The position numbers and the translations under genes are program-made. From positions 1 through 7,247 of the forward strand of contig JBJMSU010000247.1 in NCBI GenBank assembly GCA_045801465.1: a DNA stretch of 7,247 nucleotides. The letters are read 5' to 3'. Each line of letters opens with the position of its first letter. Positions within the stretch are counted from its first letter, which is position 1. The DNA is from DATFWC01 sp045801465. GTDB taxonomy: Bacteria; Pseudomonadota; Alphaproteobacteria; Rhizobiales; Xanthobacteraceae. Below are positions 1 to 5,650 of the stretch, piece after piece. Below the pieces are notes generated by a model. The model saw only the letters and a program-made list of their open reading frames with translations. It ran no database searches and was not told the DNA's origin.

Positions 1-461
1 AGCCTGAGAACTATCATGCCATCCGCGAGTTCGGCGCAATCGGCAACGGCATCTCGCTGGCGATCGGGGTGGCGGCGGGCAAGCGCAACGGGAAAGTGGT
101 TCTGTTCGACGGCGACGGCAGCTTCCTGATGCACATCCAGGAGCTCGAAACGGTCAAGCGCCATGGCTTGAAGCTCCTGTTCTGCATCCTCAACGACGGC
201 GCCTACGGCTCGGAGATCCACAAACTGCGCGCCGACGGTGTCGACGCCAGCGGCGCCATGTTCGGGCGCACCGATCTCGCCGCGATCGCCAAAGGGTTTG
301 GCCTGCGCGGCGCCAACGTCGCCGACGTCGCGCAATTTGAGCCGCTGTTCGACGCCTATGCGGCGCAGGACACCGCCGAGGTGTGGAACATCCACGTGTC
401 CGATCGGGTGGTGAGCCCGAGCACGCGGCGCGGCGTCGGCCGCGGCCACGGCAAGATGTAG
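1..461 (+). CDS. ThDP-dependent enzyme (acetolactate synthase / benzoylformate decarboxylase superfamily), C-terminal part
   Basis: This is the 3' part of a gene entering from the left edge; its reading frame starts at base 3 and gives 152 residues before TAG at 459-461. It carries the C-terminal pyrophosphate/Mg-binding domain of thiamine-diphosphate enzymes: GDGS at partial residues 37-40, then 24 residues, then NDGAYG from residue 64, the classic GDG-x(about 25)-N motif. The preceding segment with FGAIGNGISLAIG matches the substrate-channel side of this domain. Family members decarboxylate or ligate 2-oxoacids (acetolactate synthase, benzoylformate decarboxylase, sulfoacetaldehyde acetyltransferase and similar). 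The specificity-determining N-terminal and middle domains lie outside the window, so the substrate cannot be named. The tail is Arg/Gly rich and ends GRGHGKM. The gene converges on the small secreted-protein gene and need not belong to the leuCD-like block, which starts 750 bases away. An internal GTG at 69 is in frame but is not the true start. Confidence 0.88.
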   Translation, partial: PENYHAIREFGAIGNGISLAIGVAAGKRNGKVVLFDGDGSFLMHIQELETVKRHGLKLLFCILNDGAYGSEIHKLRADGVDASGAMFGRTDLAAIAKGFGLRGANVADVAQFEPLFDAYAAQDTAEVWNIHVSDRVVSPSTRRGVGRGHGKM

Positions 462-488
462 CGAGAGTCAGGGCACTGCGTCCGCTAC
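458..488. terminator. Possible bidirectional stem spanning two convergent stop codons
   Basis: GTAGCG at 458-463 is the exact reverse complement of CGCTAC at 483-488, with 19 bases between. The arms include the stop codons of both converging genes (TAG at 459-461 on plus, TAG read from 487-485 on minus). There is no T-run, so a classical intrinsic terminator is not shown. A 6-bp stem with a long loop is weak and could be chance. Confidence 0.2.
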
Positions 489-736
489 CAGCGCCCGGGC
501 GAGTTTGGATCGATGTAGTAGCCGTTCTCATCATAAGCCGCGCCAGGCCAGCGCTGCCCATAGGCGTCATGCGGCCTCGGCTGACGAACGCCGTGACTGT
601 CACGCGGCGCAACCTGACTGCGCGCAGAGAACGCGCCGACGGTGTTGCCGGAGTGGGTTTTGGCGGCAGGCCGCTGGGCGAACGCCGGCGCAGCAACGAC
701 GGTGGCAAGAGCCACCGCGGCGATCAACTTCTTCAT
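485..736 (-). CDS. Small secreted hypothetical protein
   Basis: The product is 83 residues. The N-terminus is a textbook Sec signal peptide: MKK, a hydrophobic run LIAAVALATVVAAP, then AFA before QRP, so signal peptidase I would cut after residue 20 and leave a periplasmic or secreted protein of about 63 residues. The mature part is rich in Pro, Gly, Arg, His and Tyr, has no cysteine, and ends in a tyrosine-containing tail (DENGYYIDPNSPGRW). Start choice is supported by a ribosome-binding site, AAGGGAAGA, six bases before the ATG on the minus strand. Small secreted proteins of this style are common in Bradyrhizobium and relatives, mostly without known function. I recognise no domain and assign none. 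The gene is monocistronic as far as the window shows and converges on the ThDP enzyme gene with a 23-base gap. Confidence 0.78.
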   Translation of the reverse strand: MKKLIAAVALATVVAAPAFAQRPAAKTHSGNTVGAFSARSQVAPRDSHGVRQPRPHDAYGQRWPGAAYDENGYYIDPNSPGRW

Positions 737-909
737 GACACATCTTCCCTTCTGAGCAGTGATTTATCGCTCGACGGAATTGCAGACGTACAGATTCTCT
801 CATTTCCCGCCGAAAACCCATGTGACGGATGCCACAGGGGCGCCAGCCAAGCGTGTTCTCCCTCCCGCTGAGCCTGCCGAAGTGCCGCGGGCAAGTCCTT
901 GGGGCAGAC

Positions 910-927
910 CTGAATTGCTCTGAATTG
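910..927. repeat. Short tandem direct repeat CTGAATTG x2
   Basis: CTGAATTG occurs at 910-917 and again at 920-927, a 10-base period of about one helical turn, followed closely by the 8-bp palindrome GGTCGACC. Helically phased half-sites upstream of a catabolic operon can be regulator sites, but no regulator gene is visible in the window, so this is only a candidate. Confidence 0.25.
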
Positions 928-1030
928 AGGCGTGGGTCGGTCGACCCCAAACGCCCCCGAACTTGCGAAGAATAGCCATCACCATGGGCTAGGTGCGACC
1001 GAAAGCCGAGAGCTCGAGATTGGGGTCAAA

Positions 1031-1045
1031 CTGAGAAGATCTCAG
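1031..1045. promoter_or_regulatory. Perfect palindrome CTGAGA-N3-TCTCAG, candidate operator
   Basis: The six-base arms CTGAGA (1031-1036) and TCTCAG (1040-1045) are exact reverse complements around AGA. The site lies 166 bases upstream of the leuC-like start, in the only region that can hold that operon's promoter. A dyad like this fits binding by a dimeric regulator, but no family can be named and chance is possible. Confidence 0.25.
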
Positions 1046-1210
1046 ACGGAGCATGTCTCTTGCGGGGTCGCTCCGATGGCGGCTATTTGCAGGCCGCACC
1101 GCTGCCCGATGCATGCTATGTCCACGGCGTTTGGTGCCTTGCCTTCAACGGGCGTCCTAACCCAAGATGGGCCTGCCGGCGACCGGCCGTTCGGCTCCCG
1201 AAAGCTCCGC

Positions 1211-2617
1211 ATGCGCACGTTGTTCGAAAAAATCTGGGATTCGCATCGCGTGGCGCAGCGCGCCGACGGGCGCGACCTCATCTATATCGATCGCCACGTG
1301 CTGCACGAGCTGCACGCGCCCCACGCCTTCGAGCAGCTCGCCAAGCAGGAGCGGCCGGTGCGCCGCCCCGATCTCACCTTCTCGATGCAGGACCACACCG
1401 TCGCCACCAAGCCCGGCCGCGACGACGCGACCAATCCTTCGGGCGAAGCCTTTCTCAAGGCGATGCGCGCGGGCAGCCGCCGCAACGGCATCCGGCTGTT
1501 CGACGTCGACGACCCGGAGCAGGGGATTTCCCACGTGGTCGCGCCCGAGCTCGGCATGGTGCTGCCGGGCGCCACCCATGCGGTCCCGGACAGCCACGCC
1601 AGCACCGTCGGCGGGCTCGGCGCCATGGCGTTCGGCTGCGGCACGAGCGAGCTCGCGCACATCCTCGCCACGCAGGTGATGGCGCTCAAACGGCCGAAAT
1701 CGATGCTGATCCGCCTCGAAGGCCGGCTTGCGGCGGATGTCAGCGCCAAGGACGTGGCGCTGCGCATCATTGGCGAGATCGGCGTCGCCGGTGCGCGCGG
1801 CCACGTCGTCGAATACGCCGGCGAAGCGGTGCGCGCGATGTCGATCGAGCAGCGCATGACGTTGTGCAATCTCAACATCGAGATGGGCGGCCGCTCGGGC
1901 TTCGTCGCGCCGGACGAGAACGCGTTCGCCTGGATCGCCGGGCGCCCGTTCGCCCCCAAGGGCGAGATGTGGGAGCGCGCGCTCGCCCATTGGCGCACGC
2001 TGAAGAGCGACGACGGCGCCGCCTTCGATCGCGAGCACGTGCTCGACTGCTCGACGCTCGAGCCGCAGATCACCTGGGGCACCGATCCGAGCCAGGTGGT
2101 CGGCATTTCCGGCCGCGTGCCCGATCCGGCCGCCGTCGAGGCGAGCCGGCGCGCCGCCGTCGAAGGCGCGCTCGCCTATATGGGCCTCAACCCCGGCACG
2201 GCGCTCGCAGGCTTGCCCGTAGACCGCGTGTTCATCGGCTCATGCACCAACAGCCGCCTGCCGGATCTCGAAGCCGCCGCCGCGGTGGTGCGCGGGCGCC
2301 GCGTCGCGGCCAGCGTCGTCGCCATGGTGGTGCCCGGCTCGACGAGCGTGAAGCGCGCCGCCGAAGCCGCCGGCCTCGACCGCGTGTTCCGCGACGCCGG
2401 CTTCTTCTGGGGCGAGTCCGGCTGCTCGATGTGCGCCGGCGGCAATGGCGACCGCGGCGAGCCGGGCGAGCGCTGCGTGTCGACCACCAACCGCACTTTC
2501 GAGAACCGCCAGGGGCCGAAGGTGCGCACGCATCTGGTGAGCCCGGCGACCGCCGCCGCGACTGCGATCGCCGGACGCATCGCCGACGTGCGGCGGCTGC
2601 GATCGGGTGCGGCGTGA
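1211..2617 (+). CDS. LeuC-like large subunit of an aconitase-family (de)hydratase
   Basis: The product is 468 residues (E. coli LeuC has 466) and is collinear with 3-isopropylmalate dehydratase large subunit. It would carry a [4Fe-4S] cluster and, with the small subunit, hydrate/dehydrate a hydroxy-acid in the cytoplasm. Cluster ligands are in the expected places: Cys345 in FIGSCTNSR, and Cys405 and Cys408 in GCSMC. Other family motifs are QDHTV near 60, PDSH at 126-129, MTLCN near 216-220 and RTHLVSPA close to the end. The ATG at 1211 is chosen because MRTLFEKIWDSH aligns with LeuC N-termini (TLYEKLFDAH); the frame is open back to 932, but that part has no LeuC similarity. No good Shine-Dalgarno precedes 1211. 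Several substrate-side stretches differ from leucine-pathway LeuC: PDSHASTVGGLGA instead of GDSHTATHGAFGA, and CSMCAGGN instead of CSMCLAMN. A paralogue acting on another acid is likely. The family call is firm; the substrate is unknown. Confidence 0.93.
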   Translation: MRTLFEKIWDSHRVAQRADGRDLIYIDRHVLHELHAPHAFEQLAKQERPVRRPDLTFSMQDHTVATKPGRDDATNPSGEAFLKAMRAGSRRNGIRLFDVDDPEQGISHVVAPELGMVLPGATHAVPDSHASTVGGLGAMAFGCGTSELAHILATQVMALKRPKSMLIRLEGRLAADVSAKDVALRIIGEIGVAGARGHVVEYAGEAVRAMSIEQRMTLCNLNIEMGGRSGFVAPDENAFAWIAGRPFAPKGEMWERALAHWRTLKSDDGAAFDREHVLDCSTLEPQITWGTDPSQVVGISGRVPDPAAVEASRRAAVEGALAYMGLNPGTALAGLPVDRVFIGSCTNSRLPDLEAAAAVVRGRRVAASVVAMVVPGSTSVKRAAEAAGLDRVFRDAGFFWGESGCSMCAGGNGDRGEPGERCVSTTNRTFENRQGPKVRTHLVSPATAAATAIAGRIADVRRLRSGAA

Positions 2618-3267
2618 TGCAGCCGTTCATCAGCCATACCGGCATCGCCGTTCCGCTCCTTAAGGACGACATCAACACCGACCAGATCGCGCCGGTGCAG
2701 GCGATGCGCAGCTTGAAGCCCGACTACAAAGCGCTGTTGTTCATGCGCGCGCGCCGCCGCGACGACGGCAGCGCAAACCCCGACTTCGTGCTCAACAAGC
2801 CGCAGTTCGCCAACCCCGGCATTCTGGTCACCGGCCACAATTTCGGCGCCGGCTCGTCGCGCGAGGCGGCCGTGTGGGGCATGCTGGCGAACGGCATCCG
2901 CGTCATCGTCGCCAAGAGCTTCGCCGACATCTACCGCGAGAACTGCCTGCAGAACGGATTGCTTCCCGTCGCGCTGGCGCCCGGCGAGGCTGAGAGCTTC
3001 GCGGGCCGCGTCGTCGCCGTGAATGGCGCCGCGCCGTTCACGGTGGATCTGACGACCCAACGCATCAGCGGGCCGGGTGGTCCTGACGTCGCCTTCGACA
3101 TTTCGCCGGCCGACCGCATGCGGCTGATCGAAGGCCTCGACGATATCGGGCTCACCCTCAAGCACGTGGACGAGATCAGGGCGTGGGAGCAGCGCATCGC
3201 CTCCGCCCAGCCGTGGCTGCAGACCGCAGCCGACAGCCGGCATGCGATCGAACGTGCATCGGATTAA
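2617..3267 (+). CDS. LeuD-like small (swivelling) subunit of the same (de)hydratase
   Basis: The product is 216 residues, slightly longer than E. coli LeuD (201). It is the swivelling domain that completes the active site of the LeuC-like partner. The ATG at 2617 shares its A with the TGA stop of leuC (TGATG), which implies translational coupling and a one-to-one complex. Family motifs appear in order: ISHTGIAVPL near the start, DDINTDQIAP, NPDFVLN, GHNFGAGSSREAAVWGML, KSFADIYRENCLQNGLLPV, and IGLTLKH near the C-terminus. The SSRE arginine that binds substrate carboxylate is kept. Differences from leucine-type LeuD lie in the substrate loops: NFGAGSSREAAVW replaces NFGCGSSREHAPW, and TDQIAPVQ replaces TDAIIPKQ. 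Because the small subunit sets side-chain specificity in this family, these changes favour a substrate other than isopropylmalate, such as an alkylmaleate, citraconate or citrate-like acid. That substrate range is inference. Confidence 0.93.
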   Translation: MQPFISHTGIAVPLLKDDINTDQIAPVQAMRSLKPDYKALLFMRARRRDDGSANPDFVLNKPQFANPGILVTGHNFGAGSSREAAVWGMLANGIRVIVAKSFADIYRENCLQNGLLPVALAPGEAESFAGRVVAVNGAAPFTVDLTTQRISGPGGPDVAFDISPADRMRLIEGLDDIGLTLKHVDEIRAWEQRIASAQPWLQTAADSRHAIERASD

Positions 3268-3320
3268 TCCCTCGCCCAAGGCAGGGCAAATATGACCGCA
3301 ACTTCGCACAGCCTTTCGAC

Positions 3321-3447
3321 TGTCATCCCGGCCGAGCGCCTTCAGGCGCGAGAGCCGGGATCCATGTATCCCTGCCGTGCAATGATTTCCGAGGCCGGGG
3401 TACTTGGATCCCGGATCGGCTCGCTGCGCGAGCCGTCCGGGATGACA
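3321..3447. repeat. Two-hairpin intergenic palindromic element (GTCAT...ATGAC type), copy 1
   Basis: The outer arms TGTCATCCCGG (3321-3331) and CCGGGATGACA (3437-3447) are perfect inverted repeats. Hairpin 1 pairs ATCCCGGC (3325-3332) with GCCGGGAT (3354-3361) and has an inner GCGCC/GGCGC stem. Hairpin 2 pairs ATCCCGGA (3408-3415) and CGGCTCGC (3417-3424) with GCGAGCCG (3428-3435) and TCCGGGAT (3436-3443): 16 bp with one bulged T and a TGC loop. The element fills most of the gap between the leuD-like and lyase genes and ends 12 bases before the lyase ribosome-binding site. Elements of this style are abundant in Bradyrhizobium-type genomes. In mRNA it could attenuate transcription or stabilise the upstream message; there is no T-run. 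Confidence 0.75.
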
Positions 3448-3467
3448 ATCGAGCGCGTGGAGCAAAC

Positions 3468-4367
3468 ATGAACGCGAGGAAGAAATTCAGAAGCCTCATG
3501 GCGGGCAAGCGCCTGGTGCTGATGCCGGGAGCCTATGACGCGCTCTCCGCCCGCATCATCGCGGCGGAAGGTTTCGAGGCGCTGGTGGCCGGCGGCTACG
3601 CGGCGATCGGCAGCATGCTGGCGCAGGCCGACATGGGCCAGTGCAACATGCGCGACTATGCCGACCACTATGCGCGCATCTGCGGCGCGGTCGACATCCC
3701 GGTCTATGTCGACGCCGATACCGGCTTCGGCGGCGTCAACAACGTGCGGCAGATGGTGCGCGCCTTCGAGGCCGCGGGCGTCGCCGGCCTGTTCATCAGC
3801 GACCAGGTGTTCCCCAACCGCTGCGGCTATTTGCCCGGCAAGCGCATCGTCCCGATCGAAGAGATGCTCGCCAAGATCAAGGCCGCGCTCGACGCACGCC
3901 AGGATGCGGACCTGTTCATCGCCGCGCGCACCGACGCCGCCGGCGTCGAGGGCGTGGACGCCGCGATCGCGCGCTGCCAGCTGTTCATGGAAGCCGGCGC
4001 CGACATGGCGAAGCCGATGGGCGTCGATACGATCGCCGAGATCAAGCGGGTGCTGCGCGAGGTCGGCGGGCCGCACATGGCGACGCTGTCGCAAGCCGCG
4101 GGTCCCAAGGCGCGCAGCCTCGCGGAGCTGGAAGCCGCCGGCGTCGCTGCCGCGACCTTCCCGTCGCTCGCGCTGTTTGCGGCCGCCAACGCCGTGCGCA
4201 ACGTGGTGCGCCTGCTCAAGCGGGAGAACTCACTCGCACCGACCCAGGAGCATCTCATTCCGCTCGAGGACTATTACGACCTCGTCGGCCTGCAGGCGCT
4301 GCTGACGCGTGAGGAGAGCTACGACCAGGCCGCCGCCGCGCTGGTGCACAAGCGCGCCGCCGAGTAG
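3468..4367 (+). CDS. Isocitrate lyase / PEP mutase family carbon-carbon lyase
   Basis: The product is 299 residues, the usual size for methylisocitrate lyase-type TIM-barrel enzymes, which cleave 2-hydroxy-di/tricarboxylates (methylisocitrate, dimethylmalate) or act on oxaloacetate or phosphonopyruvate. GGAG at 3459-3462, five bases before ATG 3468, supports the start. Visible motifs: MPGAYDALSARI (19-30), AGGYA (41-45), the metal-binding VDADTGFGG (81-89, with Asp82 and Asp84), FISDQVFPNRCGYLPGK (109-125, with Cys119), AARTDA (152-157), EGVDAAIAR (161-169). The C-terminus has the LxALLTREESYD-type helix common in the family. Departures from PrpB and isocitrate lyase: the signature K-[KR]-C-G-H reads N-R-C-G-Y (117-121), the Glu of IEDQ is Ser111, FPEA reads KPMG (182-185), and the Asn of NITE is replaced by Thr206. 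Cys119 is kept, so a lyase is plausible, but not the standard methylisocitrate lyase. It lies 200 bases after the leuD-like gene, same strand. Confidence 0.9.
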   Translation: MNARKKFRSLMAGKRLVLMPGAYDALSARIIAAEGFEALVAGGYAAIGSMLAQADMGQCNMRDYADHYARICGAVDIPVYVDADTGFGGVNNVRQMVRAFEAAGVAGLFISDQVFPNRCGYLPGKRIVPIEEMLAKIKAALDARQDADLFIAARTDAAGVEGVDAAIARCQLFMEAGADMAKPMGVDTIAEIKRVLREVGGPHMATLSQAAGPKARSLAELEAAGVAAATFPSLALFAAANAVRNVVRLLKRENSLAPTQEHLIPLEDYYDLVGLQALLTREESYDQAAAALVHKRAAE

Positions 4368-4406
4368 CGCCGCGGTGTCAGCGCGCGTGCCGAGCAGCAT
4401 CTTCTT

Positions 4407-4602
4407 CATCCCTCCCCCGCAGGGGGAGGGTGGCCGACCCCGGCCTCGTGCCGGGGGAGGCCGGGTGGGGGCTGAGGTAAACGACGCCGCCACCGCCGGT
4501 AATGTAGTGAGGTTGCGGCCACGGCGGAGCGAATGTTCGTCGGTCGTGACCCCACCCGGTCGGCCTTCGGCCGACCACCCTCCCCTTGCAGGGGAGGGAT
4601 GG
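4407..4602. repeat. MITE-like inverted-repeat composite built from two CCCTCCCC hairpin units
   Basis: The left unit begins CATCCCTCCCC (4407-4417) and the right unit ends with its exact reverse complement GGGGAGGGATG (4591-4601), giving 11-bp terminal inverted repeats about 195 bases apart. The left unit has CCCTCCCCC (4410-4418)/GCA/GGGGGAGGG (4422-4430) and a second hairpin CCCCGGC (4438-4444)/GCCGGGG (4450-4456). The right unit mirrors it: GGTCGGCC (4558-4565)/TTC/GGCCGACC (4569-4576), then CCCTCCCC (4578-4585)/TTGCA/GGGGAGGG (4591-4598). The spacer of roughly 75 bases has no recognisable gene. The block fills the gap between the lyase and the binding-protein gene, and its right end supplies the only Shine-Dalgarno-like sequence there. 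The hairpin core recurs at 7208-7232. No transposase is present, so any mobility would need help in trans. Confidence 0.7.
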
Positions 4603-4610
4603 AATCCGTG
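4591..4610 (+). promoter_or_regulatory. Shine-Dalgarno-like GGGGAGGG inside the repeat, with ATG 4599 / GTG 4608
   Basis: GGGGAGGG at 4591-4598 is the right terminal arm of the repeat composite. It lies nine bases before GTG 4608 and directly against ATG 4599. Both start codons are in the frame that runs into Ala-Ala-Arg-Arg-Asn-Lys and that becomes the binding-protein frame only if one base of the A5 run at 4626-4630 is skipped or removed. The repeat therefore seems to have donated the translation initiation region. Confidence 0.35.
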
Positions 4611-4635
4611 GCAGCTCGGCGAAACAAAAATCCGC

Positions 4636-5640
4636 GTGTCGGTCACCGCGCTGGCGCTCGCGTTCGGCGTCGTCGTCGCGCAGGCGCAAGGCATGCCGGA
4701 TTTCTACAAGGGCAAGCAGATCAGCCTGATCGTCGGCTACGAGGCCGGCAACGACTACGACATCGGCGCGCGCATGCTCGCCAAATATCTTCCCCGGCAC
4801 ATACCGGGGCAGCCGGCCATCATCGTGCAGAACATGCCGCAGGCGCAGAGCATCGTGGCGGCCAATCATCTTTATCTGCGGGCACCGCGCGACGGCACCG
4901 CGATCGCCTCGCTCTCGCGCAATTTCCCCAACCAGGCCGTGATGGGCCACGCGAACGTCGAGGCCGATCCCCGCCGCTTCACCTGGCTCGGTGCCACGTC
5001 CTTCCCAGGCCGCATCTGCGTGGCTTCGGCCGCCGCCGCGGTGAAGACGCCTGCGGACTTGTTCACCCATGAGCTCGTGATCGGCAGCGTCGGTACCGGC
5101 TCGTCCACCAGCATCGTGCCGACCGTGCTCAATCGCGTGCTCGGCACCAAGTTCCGCCTGGTCGAGGGCTATCGCGGCTCGCAGGACATCATTTTGGCGA
5201 TCGAGCGCGGCGAGGTGCACGGCGCCTGCGCGTCACTCGGTCAGTTCCGCAACCACGAACGGCTGTTCCGCGACGGCAAGCTGCGCATCATCTTTCGCGC
5301 CGAAGAGGCGGCCATGCCGGAGATTCCCGACGCACCGTCGATTTTCGACTACGCCAAGGACAACGAGCAGCGGCAGCTCATGCGCTTCGTGTTTTCCTCA
5401 ACCGAGTTCGGCCGGCCCTATCTGTTCCCGCCCGACGTGCCGGCAGACCGCGTCGCGCTCATGCGCAAGGCGTTCGCCGAGGCTGCGAAAGATCCCGAGC
5501 TCGTTGCCGAGGCGGAGCGGATCAAGCTCGACATGAGCTACCGTCCGCCCGAGCACCTCGAGCGCCTCGTCGCCCATCTCTACGAGACGCCGCCGGCTCT
5601 GATCGAAACCGTCAAGAAGATCGTGCCGAACCTGCGGTGA
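4636..5640 (+). CDS. Tripartite tricarboxylate transporter (TTT/Bug) family periplasmic binding protein, start uncertain
   Basis: From GTG 4636 the product is 334 residues, close to the 320-340 usual for Bug-type receptors that bind carboxylates in the periplasm. Family features: MPDFYKGKQISLIVGYEAGNDYD (first strand and the glycine/aromatic ligand loop), GARMLAKYLPRHIPGQP, VQNMPQAQS, the PxDGT-like motif RDGTAIA, FTWLGA, a VGTGSST loop, YRGSQDI and AIERGEVHG, then C-terminal VPADRVALMRKAFAEAAKDPEL. A hydrophobic segment ending VVVAQAQG precedes the mature start, but from GTG 4636 it lacks the usual positive n-region and has no ribosome-binding site. If one base is dropped from the A5 run (4626-4630), translation from GTG 4608 gives Ala-Ala-Arg-Arg-Asn-Lys-Ile-Arg before the same hydrophobic core, a much better signal peptide with a good Shine-Dalgarno. 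No TctA/TctB membrane genes are present, so it is an orphan receptor. It may serve the substrate of the leuCD/lyase block. Confidence 0.85.
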   Translation: MSVTALALAFGVVVAQAQGMPDFYKGKQISLIVGYEAGNDYDIGARMLAKYLPRHIPGQPAIIVQNMPQAQSIVAANHLYLRAPRDGTAIASLSRNFPNQAVMGHANVEADPRRFTWLGATSFPGRICVASAAAAVKTPADLFTHELVIGSVGTGSSTSIVPTVLNRVLGTKFRLVEGYRGSQDIILAIERGEVHGACASLGQFRNHERLFRDGKLRIIFRAEEAAMPEIPDAPSIFDYAKDNEQRQLMRFVFSSTEFGRPYLFPPDVPADRVALMRKAFAEAAKDPELVAEAERIKLDMSYRPPEHLERLVAHLYETPPALIETVKKIVPNLR

Positions 5641-5650
5641 TGCGGTTGTT

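Larger units (their letters stand above)
737..1210. other. Intergenic region between divergent genes, no convincing gene
   Basis: These 474 bases separate the minus-strand small secreted-protein gene from the plus-strand leuC-like gene, so promoters for both are expected here. I see no clear -35/-10 pair. Open frames cross the region, including one in frame with leuC back to 932, but base composition is more AT-rich and less third-position biased than in the neighbouring genes and no translation resembles a known protein. Short symmetric elements are present: CTGAATTG repeated at 910-917 and 920-927, the palindrome GGTCGACC just after, at about 938-945, and CTGAGA-aga-TCTCAG at 1031-1045. Confidence 0.6.

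Noticed and set aside
383..871. Plus-strand open frame across the small secreted-protein gene
   Set aside because: The minus-strand frame has a clear signal peptide and ribosome-binding site; this one is Arg-rich with no family features.
932..1210. 93-codon in-frame extension of the leuC-like gene upstream of ATG 1211
   Set aside because: It has no LeuC similarity and composition unlike the coding part, and the protein from 1211 already has full family length. The open frame is expected by chance in GC-rich DNA.
1060..2616. Long open frame running into the leuD-like gene (735-residue apparent fusion)
   Set aside because: The first 519 codons are an Arg/Ala-rich shadow of leuC in another frame. 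The true leuD-like start is ATG 2617, overlapping the leuC stop.
3408..3443. Strong hairpin considered as a Rho-independent terminator
   Set aside because: No T-run follows in either direction, and it belongs to a larger symmetric element better described as a repeat.
2176..3465. Long minus-strand open frame opposite leuC/leuD
   Set aside because: Antisense shadow in GC-rich coding DNA; no recognisable domain or ribosome-binding site, and the plus-strand genes are unambiguous.
4309..4635. Upstream part of the open frame leading into the TTT receptor
   Set aside because: It covers the lyase C-terminus and the repeat composite; the translation is low-complexity Pro/Gly/Arg and not part of a receptor.
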